Below the pieces are notes generated by a model. That model saw only the letters and a list, made by a program, of their open reading frames with translations. It was not told where the DNA came from and did no database searches. From DATBSK01 sp964501785 (GTDB lineage Bacteria > Actinomycetota > Acidimicrobiia > IMCC26256 > PALSA-555): a stretch of DNA of 64,000 nt. Below, piece by piece: positions 41,489 to 50,358 of the stretch. How positions within the stretch are numbered: position 1 is the stretch's first letter; the number at the start of each line of letters is the position of its first letter. Location: the NCBI GenBank assembly GCA_964501785.1, contig CAZCUD010000002.1:310001-374000 (forward strand), given 5' to 3'. The position numbers and the translations under genes are program-made.

Positions 41489-43501
41489 GTGACGGGGGGG
41501 AACGTCGCGACGCGGGTCGTCGCGGCGTGTTTGACGTTGACGGGGATGCTGCTCGCCGGGCTGGCGATGCCGGGCGGAGCCGGCCAGGTCGACCGACGCG
41601 TGGTCAACCGCGGTGGGGGCGCCGAGTGCGTCTGGCCCATGTGGGGACGCGACGTCGCGCGCTCGTTCGCGACGCCGTGCTCCGGGCTCACTCCCGAGAC
41701 CGCGAAGGACCTCCGTCGGATCTGGTTCTTCAACACCCACGACGTCGTCACCGCGACGCCCGCGGTCGTCGGCGACTCCGTCTACGTCGGCGACTGGTCG
41801 GGCCGCTTCTACGCCCTCGACGCAAGTGACGGTGAGCAGCGCTGGATGCGCAAGACCAAGGTGCATCGCAACGTGTACGCCGGACAGATCGTCTCGTCGG
41901 CTGCCGTGGTGACGATCGCCGGCACCGAGACCGTGTACTTCGGGGGCGGCAAGACGCTCTACGCGCTGCGCGCGTCCGACGGGTCGGTGCGCTGGAAGCA
42001 CGAGCTGCGCCCCCGGGGCGGTCCCGATGATCCGACCGAGATCGAGAGCTCCCCGCTGATCGTCGACGGCCCCGACGGCGACCCGATCGTCGTGGTCGGC
42101 TGGGACGTCCACAACTCGACCGACGGCGAGCCCGCGGGCGTCTTCGCGCTCGACGCCGCCACCGGTGACGAGGTGTGGACGACGATCCTCGCGCCGACCG
42201 AGGAAGGGCCGAACGGCGAGCCCGCGACCGGTCCGGGGTGCGCCGACGTGTGGTCGTCGCCCACGGCCGACGAGGAGCGGCGGCTCGTCTTCGTGGGCAC
42301 CGGCAACTGCGTGACCAGCCCCGAGGGGTACGGCCGCTTCGCCGAAGCCGTGGTCGCGATGGACCTGGACACCGGTGCGGTGCAGTGGAGCTTCCAACCG
42401 CACGAGCCCAACCGCGACGATCTGGACTTCGCCGGAGCGCCGAACCTGTTCGAGTCGGACGGACGCGCGCTCGTCGGGCTCGGCGGCAAGGACGGCACCT
42501 ACTACGCACTCGACCGCGAGACCGGCGCGCTCGTGTGGACCACGCCGGTCGTCGGGCCTGGGCTCACGAACCCCGGCAGCAACTTCTCGACTGGTGGGTT
42601 CATCGGTCCGACCGGCGTCGCCGACGGCATCATCACCGGCGGCACCGCCATCGGAGAGGACCCGTACCTGCACGCGCTCGACACCACGACGGGCGCGATC
42701 CGCTGGCAGCAGCCGATCGCCTCGGCGACCTACGGCGCGCCGGGGATCGCGTCGGCGAGCCCCGGGGAAGGCGTCGTCGTGATCGGCGGGACCGACTTCA
42801 CGGTGCGCGCCCTCGATCTGTCGACGGGCACGGTGCTCTGGTCCGACGAGGTGTACGGCGCGGTGTCGGGCGGGCCCGCGATCATCGGCGACGACGTCTA
42901 CGCGGTGGCAGGCATCCGAGAGCCGGGGCTGTCGAACCGATCGCTCACGAGCGGCGTGTATCGCTACTCGCTCTCGGGCAAGCCGCTGAAGAGCGCGACG
43001 ACACCGCCGACCGCGGGCGACGATGCGCCGGACGAGCGGCCGCAGGCCCCGACGACGCCGCAGGCGTGCGTCGAGACGCCGTGCGCCGTGCAGTTCAACC
43101 TCGTCGAGCCGCCCGCCGGACTCGACCCGAGCATGCAGCTGCTGGTGAACCTCGACCCATGGCGCGTGGTCGTGAAGACCGAGGGCCTCGGTGATCCGGC
43201 CGCCTGGCTGCGCCCGGGCAGCGTGGCCCAGCAAGAGGGTGCGACGCGCTTCGGCGTGTTCATCTCCGAGCGCGACGACAACCCCCAGGGTGGGCTGCTC
43301 TGCGTGCTCGACGAGTCCGGGTCGTGCACGTCCCGCAAGATCCCCCGCCAAGGCGGCACCTACAGCCGCATCAGCATCCTCGCCATCACCGATTCGGACG
43401 AGCTGCCCTCGCCCGCCGTCGGCGTCGACCGCCTCGTCGTGACCCGATCGTTCGATCCCCCACTCGCGCCGGTCGTGAAGTCCAAGGAGAAGCAGCAATG
43501 A
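41489..43501 (+). CDS. Exported PQQ-like beta-propeller protein
   Basis: A 670-residue secreted protein. After the signal peptide (VVAACLTLTGMLLAGLAMPG, cleavage about 33) there is a quinoprotein-type propeller with repeated Trp-containing blades: DSVYVGDWSGRFYALDASDG, GKTLYALRASDGSVRWKHE, GVFALDAATGDEVWT, GTYYALDRETGALVWTTP, FTVRALDLSTGTVLWS. The residues that bind PQQ in true dehydrogenases cannot be confirmed by eye, so it may be a structural PQQ-like propeller. A Pro/Thr-rich linker with paired Cys leads to a C-terminal domain of about 130 residues. GTG 41489 is leaderless. Overlaps the next secreted gene (ATGA). Confidence 0.9.
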   Translation: MTGGNVATRVVAACLTLTGMLLAGLAMPGGAGQVDRRVVNRGGGAECVWPMWGRDVARSFATPCSGLTPETAKDLRRIWFFNTHDVVTATPAVVGDSVYVGDWSGRFYALDASDGEQRWMRKTKVHRNVYAGQIVSSAAVVTIAGTETVYFGGGKTLYALRASDGSVRWKHELRPRGGPDDPTEIESSPLIVDGPDGDPIVVVGWDVHNSTDGEPAGVFALDAATGDEVWTTILAPTEEGPNGEPATGPGCADVWSSPTADEERRLVFVGTGNCVTSPEGYGRFAEAVVAMDLDTGAVQWSFQPHEPNRDDLDFAGAPNLFESDGRALVGLGGKDGTYYALDRETGALVWTTPVVGPGLTNPGSNFSTGGFIGPTGVADGIITGGTAIGEDPYLHALDTTTGAIRWQQPIASATYGAPGIASASPGEGVVVIGGTDFTVRALDLSTGTVLWSDEVYGAVSGGPAIIGDDVYAVAGIREPGLSNRSLTSGVYRYSLSGKPLKSATTPPTAGDDAPDERPQAPTTPQACVETPCAVQFNLVEPPAGLDPSMQLLVNLDPWRVVVKTEGLGDPAAWLRPGSVAQQEGATRFGVFISERDDNPQGGLLCVLDESGSCTSRKIPRQGGTYSRISILAITDSDELPSPAVGVDRLVVTRSFDPPLAPVVKSKEKQQ

Positions 43502-44652
43502 AGAAGCTCGCGCTCTTGACGGTCGTCGTCGCCGGATCGATGACGCTGGCGGCCACGCCCACGGTCGCCGGCGAGTCGTCCCAGCCGGTGATCGTCCTCA
43601 ACGGTCAGGGGAACGATCTCGACGCCTATTCGTCGGACCCACCGTTCGAGCACCAGACGGTGATCACCAACCGCAACGACGACGCGAAGGGTCTCGACAT
43701 CAACGCGCAGATCTGCTTCTTCCCCGACGGGCGCAGGTTCATCGCCGGGGAGGACACCGGCCAACCCGACGTCGTGCAGGGCTGGGGGATCTTCCGGATG
43801 CGCGGCAACGAGGTCGGCAAGCTCTCGGCGAAGCAGATCGGCAAGCTCCAGCCGACGTACCAGGGCTCGACCGACAACGCGGAGAACTACGGCTGCGGCA
43901 TCCTCTCCGACGGACGGGTCGTCACGACAGACATCGGCAACCAGTCGGCCGGGGACGGCGACGGTCAGCTCATCGTGTGGTTCCCGCCCGTCACCAAGGG
44001 CTTCGAGACGAGCAAGGCGGGCAACACGGGCGACGTCCGGTACTGCAAGGTCAACGTCGCGATCGCGACGGCCGGCGGGATCGCCGTCGACGGGGACGAC
44101 AACGTCTACGTCGCGTCCGCGCGGCCGCCGACGTCGGGCATCTGGAGGTACAGCGATCTCCCGACGTCCGACGACGCGGCCGGTGGGTGCGCTCAGCAGG
44201 ACTCCACCGGGGCACCGCTCGCGGATTCGGTGACGAAGGAGCTGTTCATCGCAGCGGGCGAGAACGACCTGGTGAGCCCCAACGCGATCGTCGGTGCACC
44301 CGACGGCAGCGCCTGGTACGTGTCGAGCGTCTTCACCGGGATCATCAACGAGTACTCACCAGACGGCACGTACGTCCGCACCGTGCTGCGCCCGCCGCCC
44401 GGCGAGGGCCCCGGACCCGAGCCCATCAGCACCGGCTCGCCGCTGGGGCTGGGCGTGGCGCCCGACGGCACCCTCTACTTCGCCGACATCGGCCTCGTGA
44501 TCTCCGACGACGGTGTCGGCCCGGGCGACGGGACCGGTGCGGTGCGCAAGATCCGGTTCGTCGACGGGGAGCCGCAACCACCCGAGACGATGGCCGACGG
44601 CCTCGCCTTCCCCGACGGCATCGGGATCTTCGTGCCGCGCCGAGCCGCATAG
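43498..44652 (+). CDS. Exported SMP-30/NHL-like beta-propeller protein
   Basis: A 384-residue secreted protein. Signal MKKLALLTVVVAGSMTLAAT, cleavage near AGE (about 25). The body has propeller-like repeats with GIAVDGDDNVYVASARPP, IVGAPDGSAWYVSSVFTG, GLGVAPDGTLYFADIGL and the closing GLAFPDGIGIFVP, as in SMP-30/NHL proteins. The ATG overlaps the stop of the PQQ-like propeller (ATGA), so both are probably co-translated and exported together. Its stop TAG starts the -10 box of the next gene. No catalytic site recognised. Confidence 0.88.
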   Translation: MKKLALLTVVVAGSMTLAATPTVAGESSQPVIVLNGQGNDLDAYSSDPPFEHQTVITNRNDDAKGLDINAQICFFPDGRRFIAGEDTGQPDVVQGWGIFRMRGNEVGKLSAKQIGKLQPTYQGSTDNAENYGCGILSDGRVVTTDIGNQSAGDGDGQLIVWFPPVTKGFETSKAGNTGDVRYCKVNVAIATAGGIAVDGDDNVYVASARPPTSGIWRYSDLPTSDDAAGGCAQQDSTGAPLADSVTKELFIAAGENDLVSPNAIVGAPDGSAWYVSSVFTGIINEYSPDGTYVRTVLRPPPGEGPGPEPISTGSPLGLGVAPDGTLYFADIGLVISDDGVGPGDGTGAVRKIRFVDGEPQPPETMADGLAFPDGIGIFVPRRAA

Positions 44653-44655
44653 CAT
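44650..44655 (+). promoter_or_regulatory. -10 box TAGCAT of leaderless HMGCS-like/DUF35 gene
   Basis: TAGCAT begins at the stop codon of the propeller gene and is followed by eight bases and ATG 44664. Confidence 0.6.
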
Positions 44656-44663
44656 CGGGGCCG

Positions 44664-46085
44664 ATGAGCCCCGCGGTGCAGGTCCTCGCGGTCGGTGCCG
44701 CCGCACCGGCCTGGCGTCTCCCCGCGGCCGAGGTCGGCGCCGCGTGGGGCCGGCGCGGCAAGGGCCAGGCGGCCGTCTGCGCCCCCGACGAGGACACGCT
44801 CACCCTCGCCGCCGAGGCGGCGAGCCGTGCGCTCGCCGTCTCCGGGCTCCAGCACGACATCGTCGACGGCCTCTGGTGGGGGACGAGCCGCCCCCCGTTC
44901 GCCGAGGGTCCGAGCCATGCGGTCCTCGCTCGCGCCATCGGGCTGTCGCACAGCTCCGCCGGGGCGCTGTGCGCGGGCTCGCCGCACTCCGGCATGGAGG
45001 CGTTGCTCGGCGCAGCCGACGCGATCGGTGCCGGCACGGCGCGCGTCGCGCTCGTCGTGGTGTCCGACGCGATCGTCCCCGGGGCCGGCACCGCGTTCGA
45101 AGCGCGCGCGGGTGCGGGCGCGGCGGCGATCGTGCTCGTCTCGCACGGTGGCGCGGCGTCGATCGGCGCGCGGGTCACCCGCACGCATCCCTTCCTCGAT
45201 CGCTACCGGGGCGACGACGAGTCCGAGACCCGCGACCTCTACGACCCCCGTCTCTTCCGCGAAGAGGTGTTCGTACCGACGCTGCGCGAGCTCGGTGAGC
45301 AGCTCGCCGCGCTCGACGCCCGCGCGTGGTCGCTCCCCGATCCTGATGGTCGACTGGGAGCCGCCGTCGCGAAGCAGCTCGGTGTCGGGACGCCGGCCTC
45401 GGCCTCGGTGTACGCGGAGCTGGGCGACACCGGCGCCGCGGCGCCGCTGCTCGGGGCGATCGGCGCGTTGGGCGCCGCCGGCACCGTGGCGGTGGTCGGG
45501 TTCGGAGGTGGTCGCGCGACCGGCGTGGAGATCACGGCGAAGGAGCCGGTCGCGGGAGCCGCGCTCGTCACCGACGCGATCACCGGTGGTACGGCCGTCT
45601 CGTATCCCGACGTCCTCCGCGCTCGCGGCCAGCTCGTGGCCTCGGGCGAGACGGTGCAGATGGGCGTGCCACCCGAGAGCGCGCAGTTCGTCCGCGGCGC
45701 CGACGAGATGCTCGGCCTGCTCGGCGCTCGCTGCGTCGACTGCGGCACCATCAACACCCCGCCGTCGATCCACCCCCACTGCATCTCGTGCGGCAGCGCC
45801 AAGTTCGTGCTCGAGCCGTTGGCCCGTCGGGGCACGATCCACACGTTCGTCGTCAACCAGACGATGCCGGCACCGTTCGTCGCACCGCTCCCGCTTGCCG
45901 TGGTCGACCTCGAGGACGGCGCCCGCGTGATGCTCCAGGGCGTCGGCGACGGCAGCGACCTCGAGATCGGGACCGCGGTCGAGCTCGTGTTGCGGCGTTA
46001 CGCCTACGAGCGTGGCGTACCCGTCTACGGCTACAAGGTCCGCGCGGCGTCCGATGCGACGCGGGCGGAGGAGGCCCCGGCATGA
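44664..46085 (+). CDS. HMG-CoA synthase-like protein fused to a DUF35 domain
   Basis: A 473-residue fusion. Residues 1-330 are a thiolase-superfamily domain of the HMG-CoA-synthase/KAS III-like type, with a Cys in GALCAGSPHSGMEALLGAAD (C103) in the position of the nucleophile, then FEARAGAGAAAIVLVSHGG and VVGFGGGRATGVEI. Residues about 335-470 are DUF35: zinc ribbon CVDCG (357-361) and CISCGS (373-378), then the OB-fold. In archaea HMG-CoA synthase, thiolase and a separate DUF35 protein form one complex; here two parts are fused and the thiolase gene overlaps downstream (ATGA). The reaction is inferred, not shown. Confidence 0.9.
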   Translation: MSPAVQVLAVGAAAPAWRLPAAEVGAAWGRRGKGQAAVCAPDEDTLTLAAEAASRALAVSGLQHDIVDGLWWGTSRPPFAEGPSHAVLARAIGLSHSSAGALCAGSPHSGMEALLGAADAIGAGTARVALVVVSDAIVPGAGTAFEARAGAGAAAIVLVSHGGAASIGARVTRTHPFLDRYRGDDESETRDLYDPRLFREEVFVPTLRELGEQLAALDARAWSLPDPDGRLGAAVAKQLGVGTPASASVYAELGDTGAAAPLLGAIGALGAAGTVAVVGFGGGRATGVEITAKEPVAGAALVTDAITGGTAVSYPDVLRARGQLVASGETVQMGVPPESAQFVRGADEMLGLLGARCVDCGTINTPPSIHPHCISCGSAKFVLEPLARRGTIHTFVVNQTMPAPFVAPLPLAVVDLEDGARVMLQGVGDGSDLEIGTAVELVLRRYAYERGVPVYGYKVRAASDATRAEEAPA

Positions 46086-47260
46086 GCTGGAACCGCGTCG
46101 CCGTCGTGGGCGGCGGGCTGATCAAGTTCGGCGAGCTGTTCGAGCAGAGCTACGAGCAGATGGCCGCCGGCGCCTTCGCGGCCGCGGTCGACAGCGTCGA
46201 CGAGGGCTTCGAGCCGACCCAGGTCGAGGCCGCCTTCGTCGCGACCCAGCGCGGCACGCTGTGGGGCCAGGAGGGCATCGGCGGCAACACGATCCCCACG
46301 GCCATCGGTCTCGCCGGGATCCCCTGCACCCGGATCGAGAACGCGTGCCCGTCGGGCTCCGATGCGTTCCGCGTCGGCGCCATGGCCGTCGCGAGCGGCG
46401 TGCACGACGTCGTGCTCGTCATCGGCGTCGAGAAGATGCGTGACAAGTCGGCCGAAGAGGGGCTGCTCTCGCGCGCCGCGGCGGGCCATCCGATCTTCAC
46501 CCGGGGCGAGACCGCACCGGTGCTGTTCGCTCCCTTCGCGACCCGGCACATGCACGAGTACGGCACCACGCGCGAGATGCTCGCCTCGGTCGCGGTCAAG
46601 AACCACTACAACGGCGCGCGCGACCCCTACGCCCACTTCCAGAACGAGATCACCATCGACGACGTGCTGGCGTCGCCCGCGGTGTGCCAGCCGTTGCACC
46701 TGCTCGACTGCTGCCCCCAGACCGACGGCGCGGCCGCGGTGCTCCTGGTCAACGCCGAGCTCGCCGAGCGCTACACCAAGAACCCCGTGTACGTGGCCGG
46801 CTTCGGCGTCGCCACCGACCACCCCTACCTGCACGAGAAGTCGACGTTCACCTCGCTCAAGGCGACCGGCATGGCCGCCGAGCGCGCGTACGACATGGCC
46901 GGCATCGAGCCGTCGCTCGTCGACTGCGCCGAGGTGCACGACTGCTTCACGATCACGGAGATCCTCGACATCGAGGACCTCGGCTTCGTCGACAAGGGCA
47001 AGGGCGGCGTCGCCTCGCTCGACGGAGAGACCTCGCTCACCGGTCGCATCCCGATCAACACGTCGGGGGGGCTGCTGGCGAAAGGCCACCCGATCGGCGC
47101 CACCGGGATCGCGCAGCTCGTGGAGTGCTGGTGGCAGCTGCGCGGCGACGCCGGCGATCGTCAGGTCGAGACGCGCAACGGCTACGCGCTCCAGCACAAC
47201 GTCGGCGGTCGCGGCTCGGGCGTGTCGGTCGTCAACATCTTGACGACGAACAAGTCCTGA
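46082..47260 (+). CDS. Thiolase (SCP2/acetyl-CoA acetyltransferase type)
   Basis: A 392-residue thiolase with an intact active site: nucleophile Cys in RIENACPSGSDAF (C89), the His region AEVHDCFTITEILDIEDLG, and the C-terminal NTSGGLLAKGHPIGATGIAQL. This is the SCP2-thiolase branch, the branch to which archaeal acetoacetyl-CoA thiolases belong. ATG 46082 overlaps the stop of the HMGCS-like/DUF35 fusion, which suggests a stable complex with substrate channelling. An enoyl-CoA hydratase follows. Whether it condenses or cleaves acyl-CoA is unknown. Confidence 0.94.
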   Translation: MSWNRVAVVGGGLIKFGELFEQSYEQMAAGAFAAAVDSVDEGFEPTQVEAAFVATQRGTLWGQEGIGGNTIPTAIGLAGIPCTRIENACPSGSDAFRVGAMAVASGVHDVVLVIGVEKMRDKSAEEGLLSRAAAGHPIFTRGETAPVLFAPFATRHMHEYGTTREMLASVAVKNHYNGARDPYAHFQNEITIDDVLASPAVCQPLHLLDCCPQTDGAAAVLLVNAELAERYTKNPVYVAGFGVATDHPYLHEKSTFTSLKATGMAAERAYDMAGIEPSLVDCAEVHDCFTITEILDIEDLGFVDKGKGGVASLDGETSLTGRIPINTSGGLLAKGHPIGATGIAQLVECWWQLRGDAGDRQVETRNGYALQHNVGGRGSGVSVVNILTTNKS

Positions 47261-47273
47261 GCAGGAGCACGCC

Positions 47274-48068
47274 GTGATCAAGTACGAGGTCGGCGCCGAT
47301 CACGTCGGGCGCATCACGCTCGACCGCCCGGACGCCAAGAACGCGCTCACGATCGAGATGCGCGACGCGATCGTCGACTCGGTGCGCGACGCCCGCGATG
47401 ACCCCGACGTCCGTGCGCTGCTGGTCACCGGCACGGGCGACGCCTTCTGCGCGGGGATGGACCTCTCGGCGTCGACGGTCGCCAAGGCCTCGGAGCCCGG
47501 CTACCAGACACGCAGCACGTCGGAGGCGCTGCGCGTCGGCGTCCAGGCGTTCATCCGCGAGCTCTGGGAGCTCGACAAGCCGACGGTCGCCGCGGTCAAC
47601 GGCGCGGCAGTCGGCCCCGGCGCCCACCTCGCGCTCGCCTGCGACTTCGTGCTGGTGCACGACGCCACGCGCTTCATGTGGTCGTTCGCCAAGTGGGGCC
47701 TCGTCGTCGACGCCGGCGGTGCGTACCTGCTCCCCCGGCTCGTCGGCCTGCCTCGCGCCAAGGCGATGGTCATGCTCGGGGAGGGCGCGACCGGGCAGGA
47801 GGCCGTCGACCTCGGGCTCGCGTACCGCTGCGTCGCGCCCGACGAGCTCGCCGGCGTGGCGTCCGAGCTCGCGGCCCGGCTCGCTGCCGGGCCGACCCGA
47901 TCGCTCGGGCTCTCGAAGCGCCTCCTCAACGAGACGTTCGAGACCGATCTCGCGCACAGCCTCGAGCTCGAGGGCGCGTACCAGTCGCTCGCCGCGACCT
48001 CCTCCGATCTCGCCGAGGGCATGGCCGCCTTCCGTGATCGGCGCGACCCCAACTTCTCCGGCACCTGA
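47274..48068 (+). CDS. Enoyl-CoA hydratase/isomerase family protein
   Basis: A 264-residue crotonase-fold protein. The oxyanion-hole strands are VTGTGDAFCAGMDLS (51-65) and NGAAVGPGAHLALACDF (about 109-125), and the active-site loop is KWGLVVDAGGAYLLPRLVG. The first Glu of standard hydratases is not in its usual place, so isomerase or hydrolase activity is possible. GTG 47274 has a CAGGAG ribosome site and follows the thiolase by 13 bases. Last gene before the hairpin at 48109. Confidence 0.93.
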   Translation: MIKYEVGADHVGRITLDRPDAKNALTIEMRDAIVDSVRDARDDPDVRALLVTGTGDAFCAGMDLSASTVAKASEPGYQTRSTSEALRVGVQAFIRELWELDKPTVAAVNGAAVGPGAHLALACDFVLVHDATRFMWSFAKWGLVVDAGGAYLLPRLVGLPRAKAMVMLGEGATGQEAVDLGLAYRCVAPDELAGVASELAARLAAGPTRSLGLSKRLLNETFETDLAHSLELEGAYQSLAATSSDLAEGMAAFRDRRDPNFSGT

Positions 48069-48108
48069 GCGTCCCTCGCACCCGCCGCCGCGTCCCCCCT
48101 TCTCCGGC

Positions 48109-48155
48109 GCGTCGGAAGACTCAGCGACACTCCGTGTCGCTGAGCGTTCCGACGC
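48109..48155. terminator. Long hairpin after the thiolase/hydratase operon
   Basis: CTCAGCGACAC-TCC-GTGTCGCTGAG (48120-48144) is extended across a 2x2 internal loop by CGTCGGAA/TTCCGACG. It lies 41 bases after the hydratase stop and upstream of the next promoter. There is no T-run, so it is a likely but not typical terminator. Confidence 0.6.
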
Positions 48156-48171
48156 CGCAGGTGGGTAGTGT

Positions 48172-48187
48172 CTGACGTCGACGTCAG
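48172..48187. promoter_or_regulatory. TGAC-N6-GTCA palindrome, SDR/dehydrogenase operon
   Basis: CTGACGTC-GACGTCAG, a perfect 16-bp palindrome starting directly after TAGTGT (48166-48171), a likely -10 box. It is the most symmetrical of the five sites. Confidence 0.65.
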
Positions 48188-48241
48188 GTAGCGGACGCGG
48201 GACCGAGGTGGTTGCACCCGGCCCGCAGTGAGCGAGGAACG

Positions 48242-49156
48242 ATGGGTCTGTTCGACGGGAAGGTCGCGATCGTCACCGGTGCCGGGCGCGGCATCGGACG
48301 AGAGGAGGCGCTCCTCCTGGCGAGCGAGGGAGCGGCGGTCGTCGTCAACGACCTCGGCGGCGCGCGCAGCGGCGAGGGAAGCGACGCCGGGCCTGCGCAG
48401 CAGGTCGTCGACGAGATCGCCGCGGCAGGCGGCAAGGCGGTCGCGAACACCGACGACATCTCGTCGTGGAAGGGCGCGGAGAACCTCATCAACCAGGCGG
48501 TCGACGAGCTCGGCGGGCTCGACGTGCTGGTGAACAACGCCGGGATCCTGCGGGACAAGATGAGCTTCAACATGACCGAGGCCGAGTGGGACGCGGTCAT
48601 CCAGGTCCACCTCAAGGGCCACTTCGCCCCTTCGCACTTCGCCGCCTCCTACTGGCGCGCCAAGAGCAAGGAGACCGGCGAAGGCGTCAACGCCAAGATC
48701 GTCAACACCGCGTCGGAGTCGGGCCTCTACGGCAACGCGGGGCAGGCCAACTACGCGGCCGCGAAGGCCGGCATCGCCGCACTGACCATCGTCATGGGAC
48801 GTGAGCTCGAGCGGGCGGGTGTCCGGGTGAACGCGATCGCACCGGTGGCGCTCACCCGGCTCACCGAAGACCTCATGGGGGGCGGCGAGCCGAGCGAGGA
48901 GATGAAGGCTGCGCTCGACCCCTCGAACGTCGCCGCCGCGGTCGGCTGGCTCGCTTCCGACCTCTCGGCCGGCGTCACCGGCCAGGTCGTGAAGATCCAG
49001 GGCGGTGTGTGCCAGATCGTGCAGGGGTGGCGACCGATCACGCAGATCACGAGCGACCAACCGTGGACGATCGAGTCGATCGACGCCGGCAAGGGCGAGC
49101 TGTTCGCCAAGTCGGACCCGGGCCTGCCCCCGTTCCTCCTCGACTTCCCCGGCTGA
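48242..49156 (+). CDS. SDR, 3-hydroxyacyl-CoA dehydrogenase (MFE-2-like) type
   Basis: A 304-residue SDR of the kind found as the dehydrogenase domain of peroxisomal MFE-2/17-beta-HSD4 and in bacterial steroid and fatty-acid degradation. Evidence: KVAIVTGAGRGIGREEALLL (7-26), the distinctive VVVNDLGGARSGEGS, LVNNAGILRDKM, and active site NYAAAKAGI (Tyr about 171). The extended C-terminus (about 50 residues) fits this subfamily. It would oxidise a (3R)-hydroxyacyl-CoA. ATG 48242 has a GAGGAA ribosome site. First in an operon with two acyl-CoA dehydrogenase genes, downstream of the TGAC-N6-GTCA site. Confidence 0.93.
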   Translation: MGLFDGKVAIVTGAGRGIGREEALLLASEGAAVVVNDLGGARSGEGSDAGPAQQVVDEIAAAGGKAVANTDDISSWKGAENLINQAVDELGGLDVLVNNAGILRDKMSFNMTEAEWDAVIQVHLKGHFAPSHFAASYWRAKSKETGEGVNAKIVNTASESGLYGNAGQANYAAAKAGIAALTIVMGRELERAGVRVNAIAPVALTRLTEDLMGGGEPSEEMKAALDPSNVAAAVGWLASDLSAGVTGQVVKIQGGVCQIVQGWRPITQITSDQPWTIESIDAGKGELFAKSDPGLPPFLLDFPG

Positions 49157-49157
49157 G

Positions 49158-50336
49158 GTGAAGCTGGCCTGGGGCGAGGAGGAGCTCGCCTTCCGCGACG
49201 AGCTGCGCTCGTTCCTCGACGAGCACGCGCCACCCGAGGCTCTCGCGGGCTTCGACATGCAGGACAGCGGTGCCGACGAGCGCGACGAGATCGTGCCGCA
49301 GTGGGCCCGCGACTGGCAGGCGATCCTGTTCGACCACGGCTGGATGATCCCGGGCTATCCGCCGGAGCACGGGGGGCGCGACGCCACGCCCGTGCAGACG
49401 CTCGTCTACCTGGAAGAGATGGCGACGCGTCGCATCCCGCGGTCGCTCCACTTCCCCGGGTACGCGATCGTCGCGCCGAGCCTCCTCGAGTTCGGCGATG
49501 CCGAGCAGCGCGCGCTGGTGCCGGCCGCGATCCGTGGCGACACGATCTGGTGCATCGGGATGAGCGAGCCCAACGCGGGCTCAGACCTCGCCGGGCTGAG
49601 CACGAAGGCGCAGCTCGACGGCGACCGGTTCGTCGTCAACGGCCAGAAGGTGTGGACGAGCTACGCGAGCATCGCGAGCAAGTGCTTCGTGTACGTGCGC
49701 ACCGACCCCGACGCGCCGAAGCACAAGGGCATCAGCCTGCTCATCGTCGACATGGACACCCCGGGCATCGAGGTGCGTCCGCTCCGCCACATCAGCGGTG
49801 CGGCGCACTTCGCCGAGGTGTTCTTCACCGACGTGGAGGTGCCCGCGGCGAACCTGGTCGGCGGGCTCAACGACGGCTGGCGCATCACGCAGGGATCGCT
49901 CGCCCACGAGCGCGCCGGCCTCTGGGTCGAAGGCGTGGCGCGCCTCGAGTCGACGATCTCCGGACTGGTCGAGATCGCGAAGCGCTGCGGCCTCACCGAC
50001 GACGCGGGCGTCCGTCGTCGGATCGCGACGGTCTACGAGGAAGCCGCGTCGCTGCGCGCGCTCGGCTACAAGGGGTTCGCGAGCTTCGCCCAGGGTTCGT
50101 CGGCCCCCGAGCACTCCTACATGAAGATGGCCACGTCCGAGCTCGGGAAGGCCGCCTACGAGCTCGGGATGCACCTCCAGGGTGCGTACGGACCGGTGCG
50201 CGACCCCGAACGGGGCGAGGAGGACGGGCGCTGGGTCGACATGTTCTTCATGAGCTTCGCCAACACGATCGCCGGCGGTTCGTCGGAGATCCAGCGCAAC
50301 ATCATCGCCCAGCGCGTGTTGGGACTCCCGCGATGA
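49158..50336 (+). CDS. Acyl-CoA dehydrogenase, large-type subunit
   Basis: A 392-residue flavoprotein and paralogue of 23466-24659. Motifs: WCIGMSEPNAGSDLAGLST, DGDRFVVNGQKVWTSYAS, and C-terminal GGSSEIQRNIIAQRVLGLPR. As in the paralogue, the GGxGYxxE catalytic-base helix is not recognisable here and is found in the next gene. This points to a two-gene dehydrogenase. GTG 49158 is one base after the SDR stop, close to a GGAGG-like run in the SDR end. Substrate probably an acyl-CoA with a bulky or ring-linked chain, by analogy with steroid FadE pairs. Confidence 0.93.
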   Translation: MKLAWGEEELAFRDELRSFLDEHAPPEALAGFDMQDSGADERDEIVPQWARDWQAILFDHGWMIPGYPPEHGGRDATPVQTLVYLEEMATRRIPRSLHFPGYAIVAPSLLEFGDAEQRALVPAAIRGDTIWCIGMSEPNAGSDLAGLSTKAQLDGDRFVVNGQKVWTSYASIASKCFVYVRTDPDAPKHKGISLLIVDMDTPGIEVRPLRHISGAAHFAEVFFTDVEVPAANLVGGLNDGWRITQGSLAHERAGLWVEGVARLESTISGLVEIAKRCGLTDDAGVRRRIATVYEEAASLRALGYKGFASFAQGSSAPEHSYMKMATSELGKAAYELGMHLQGAYGPVRDPERGEEDGRWVDMFFMSFANTIAGGSSEIQRNIIAQRVLGLPR

Positions 50337-50358
50337 CGCAGCGTGCGAGCGCGGACTG

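Noticed and set aside
47300..47485. Small minus-strand frame of 61 codons inside the hydratase gene
   Set aside because: Fully antisense to a well-supported gene with no ribosome site or domain.
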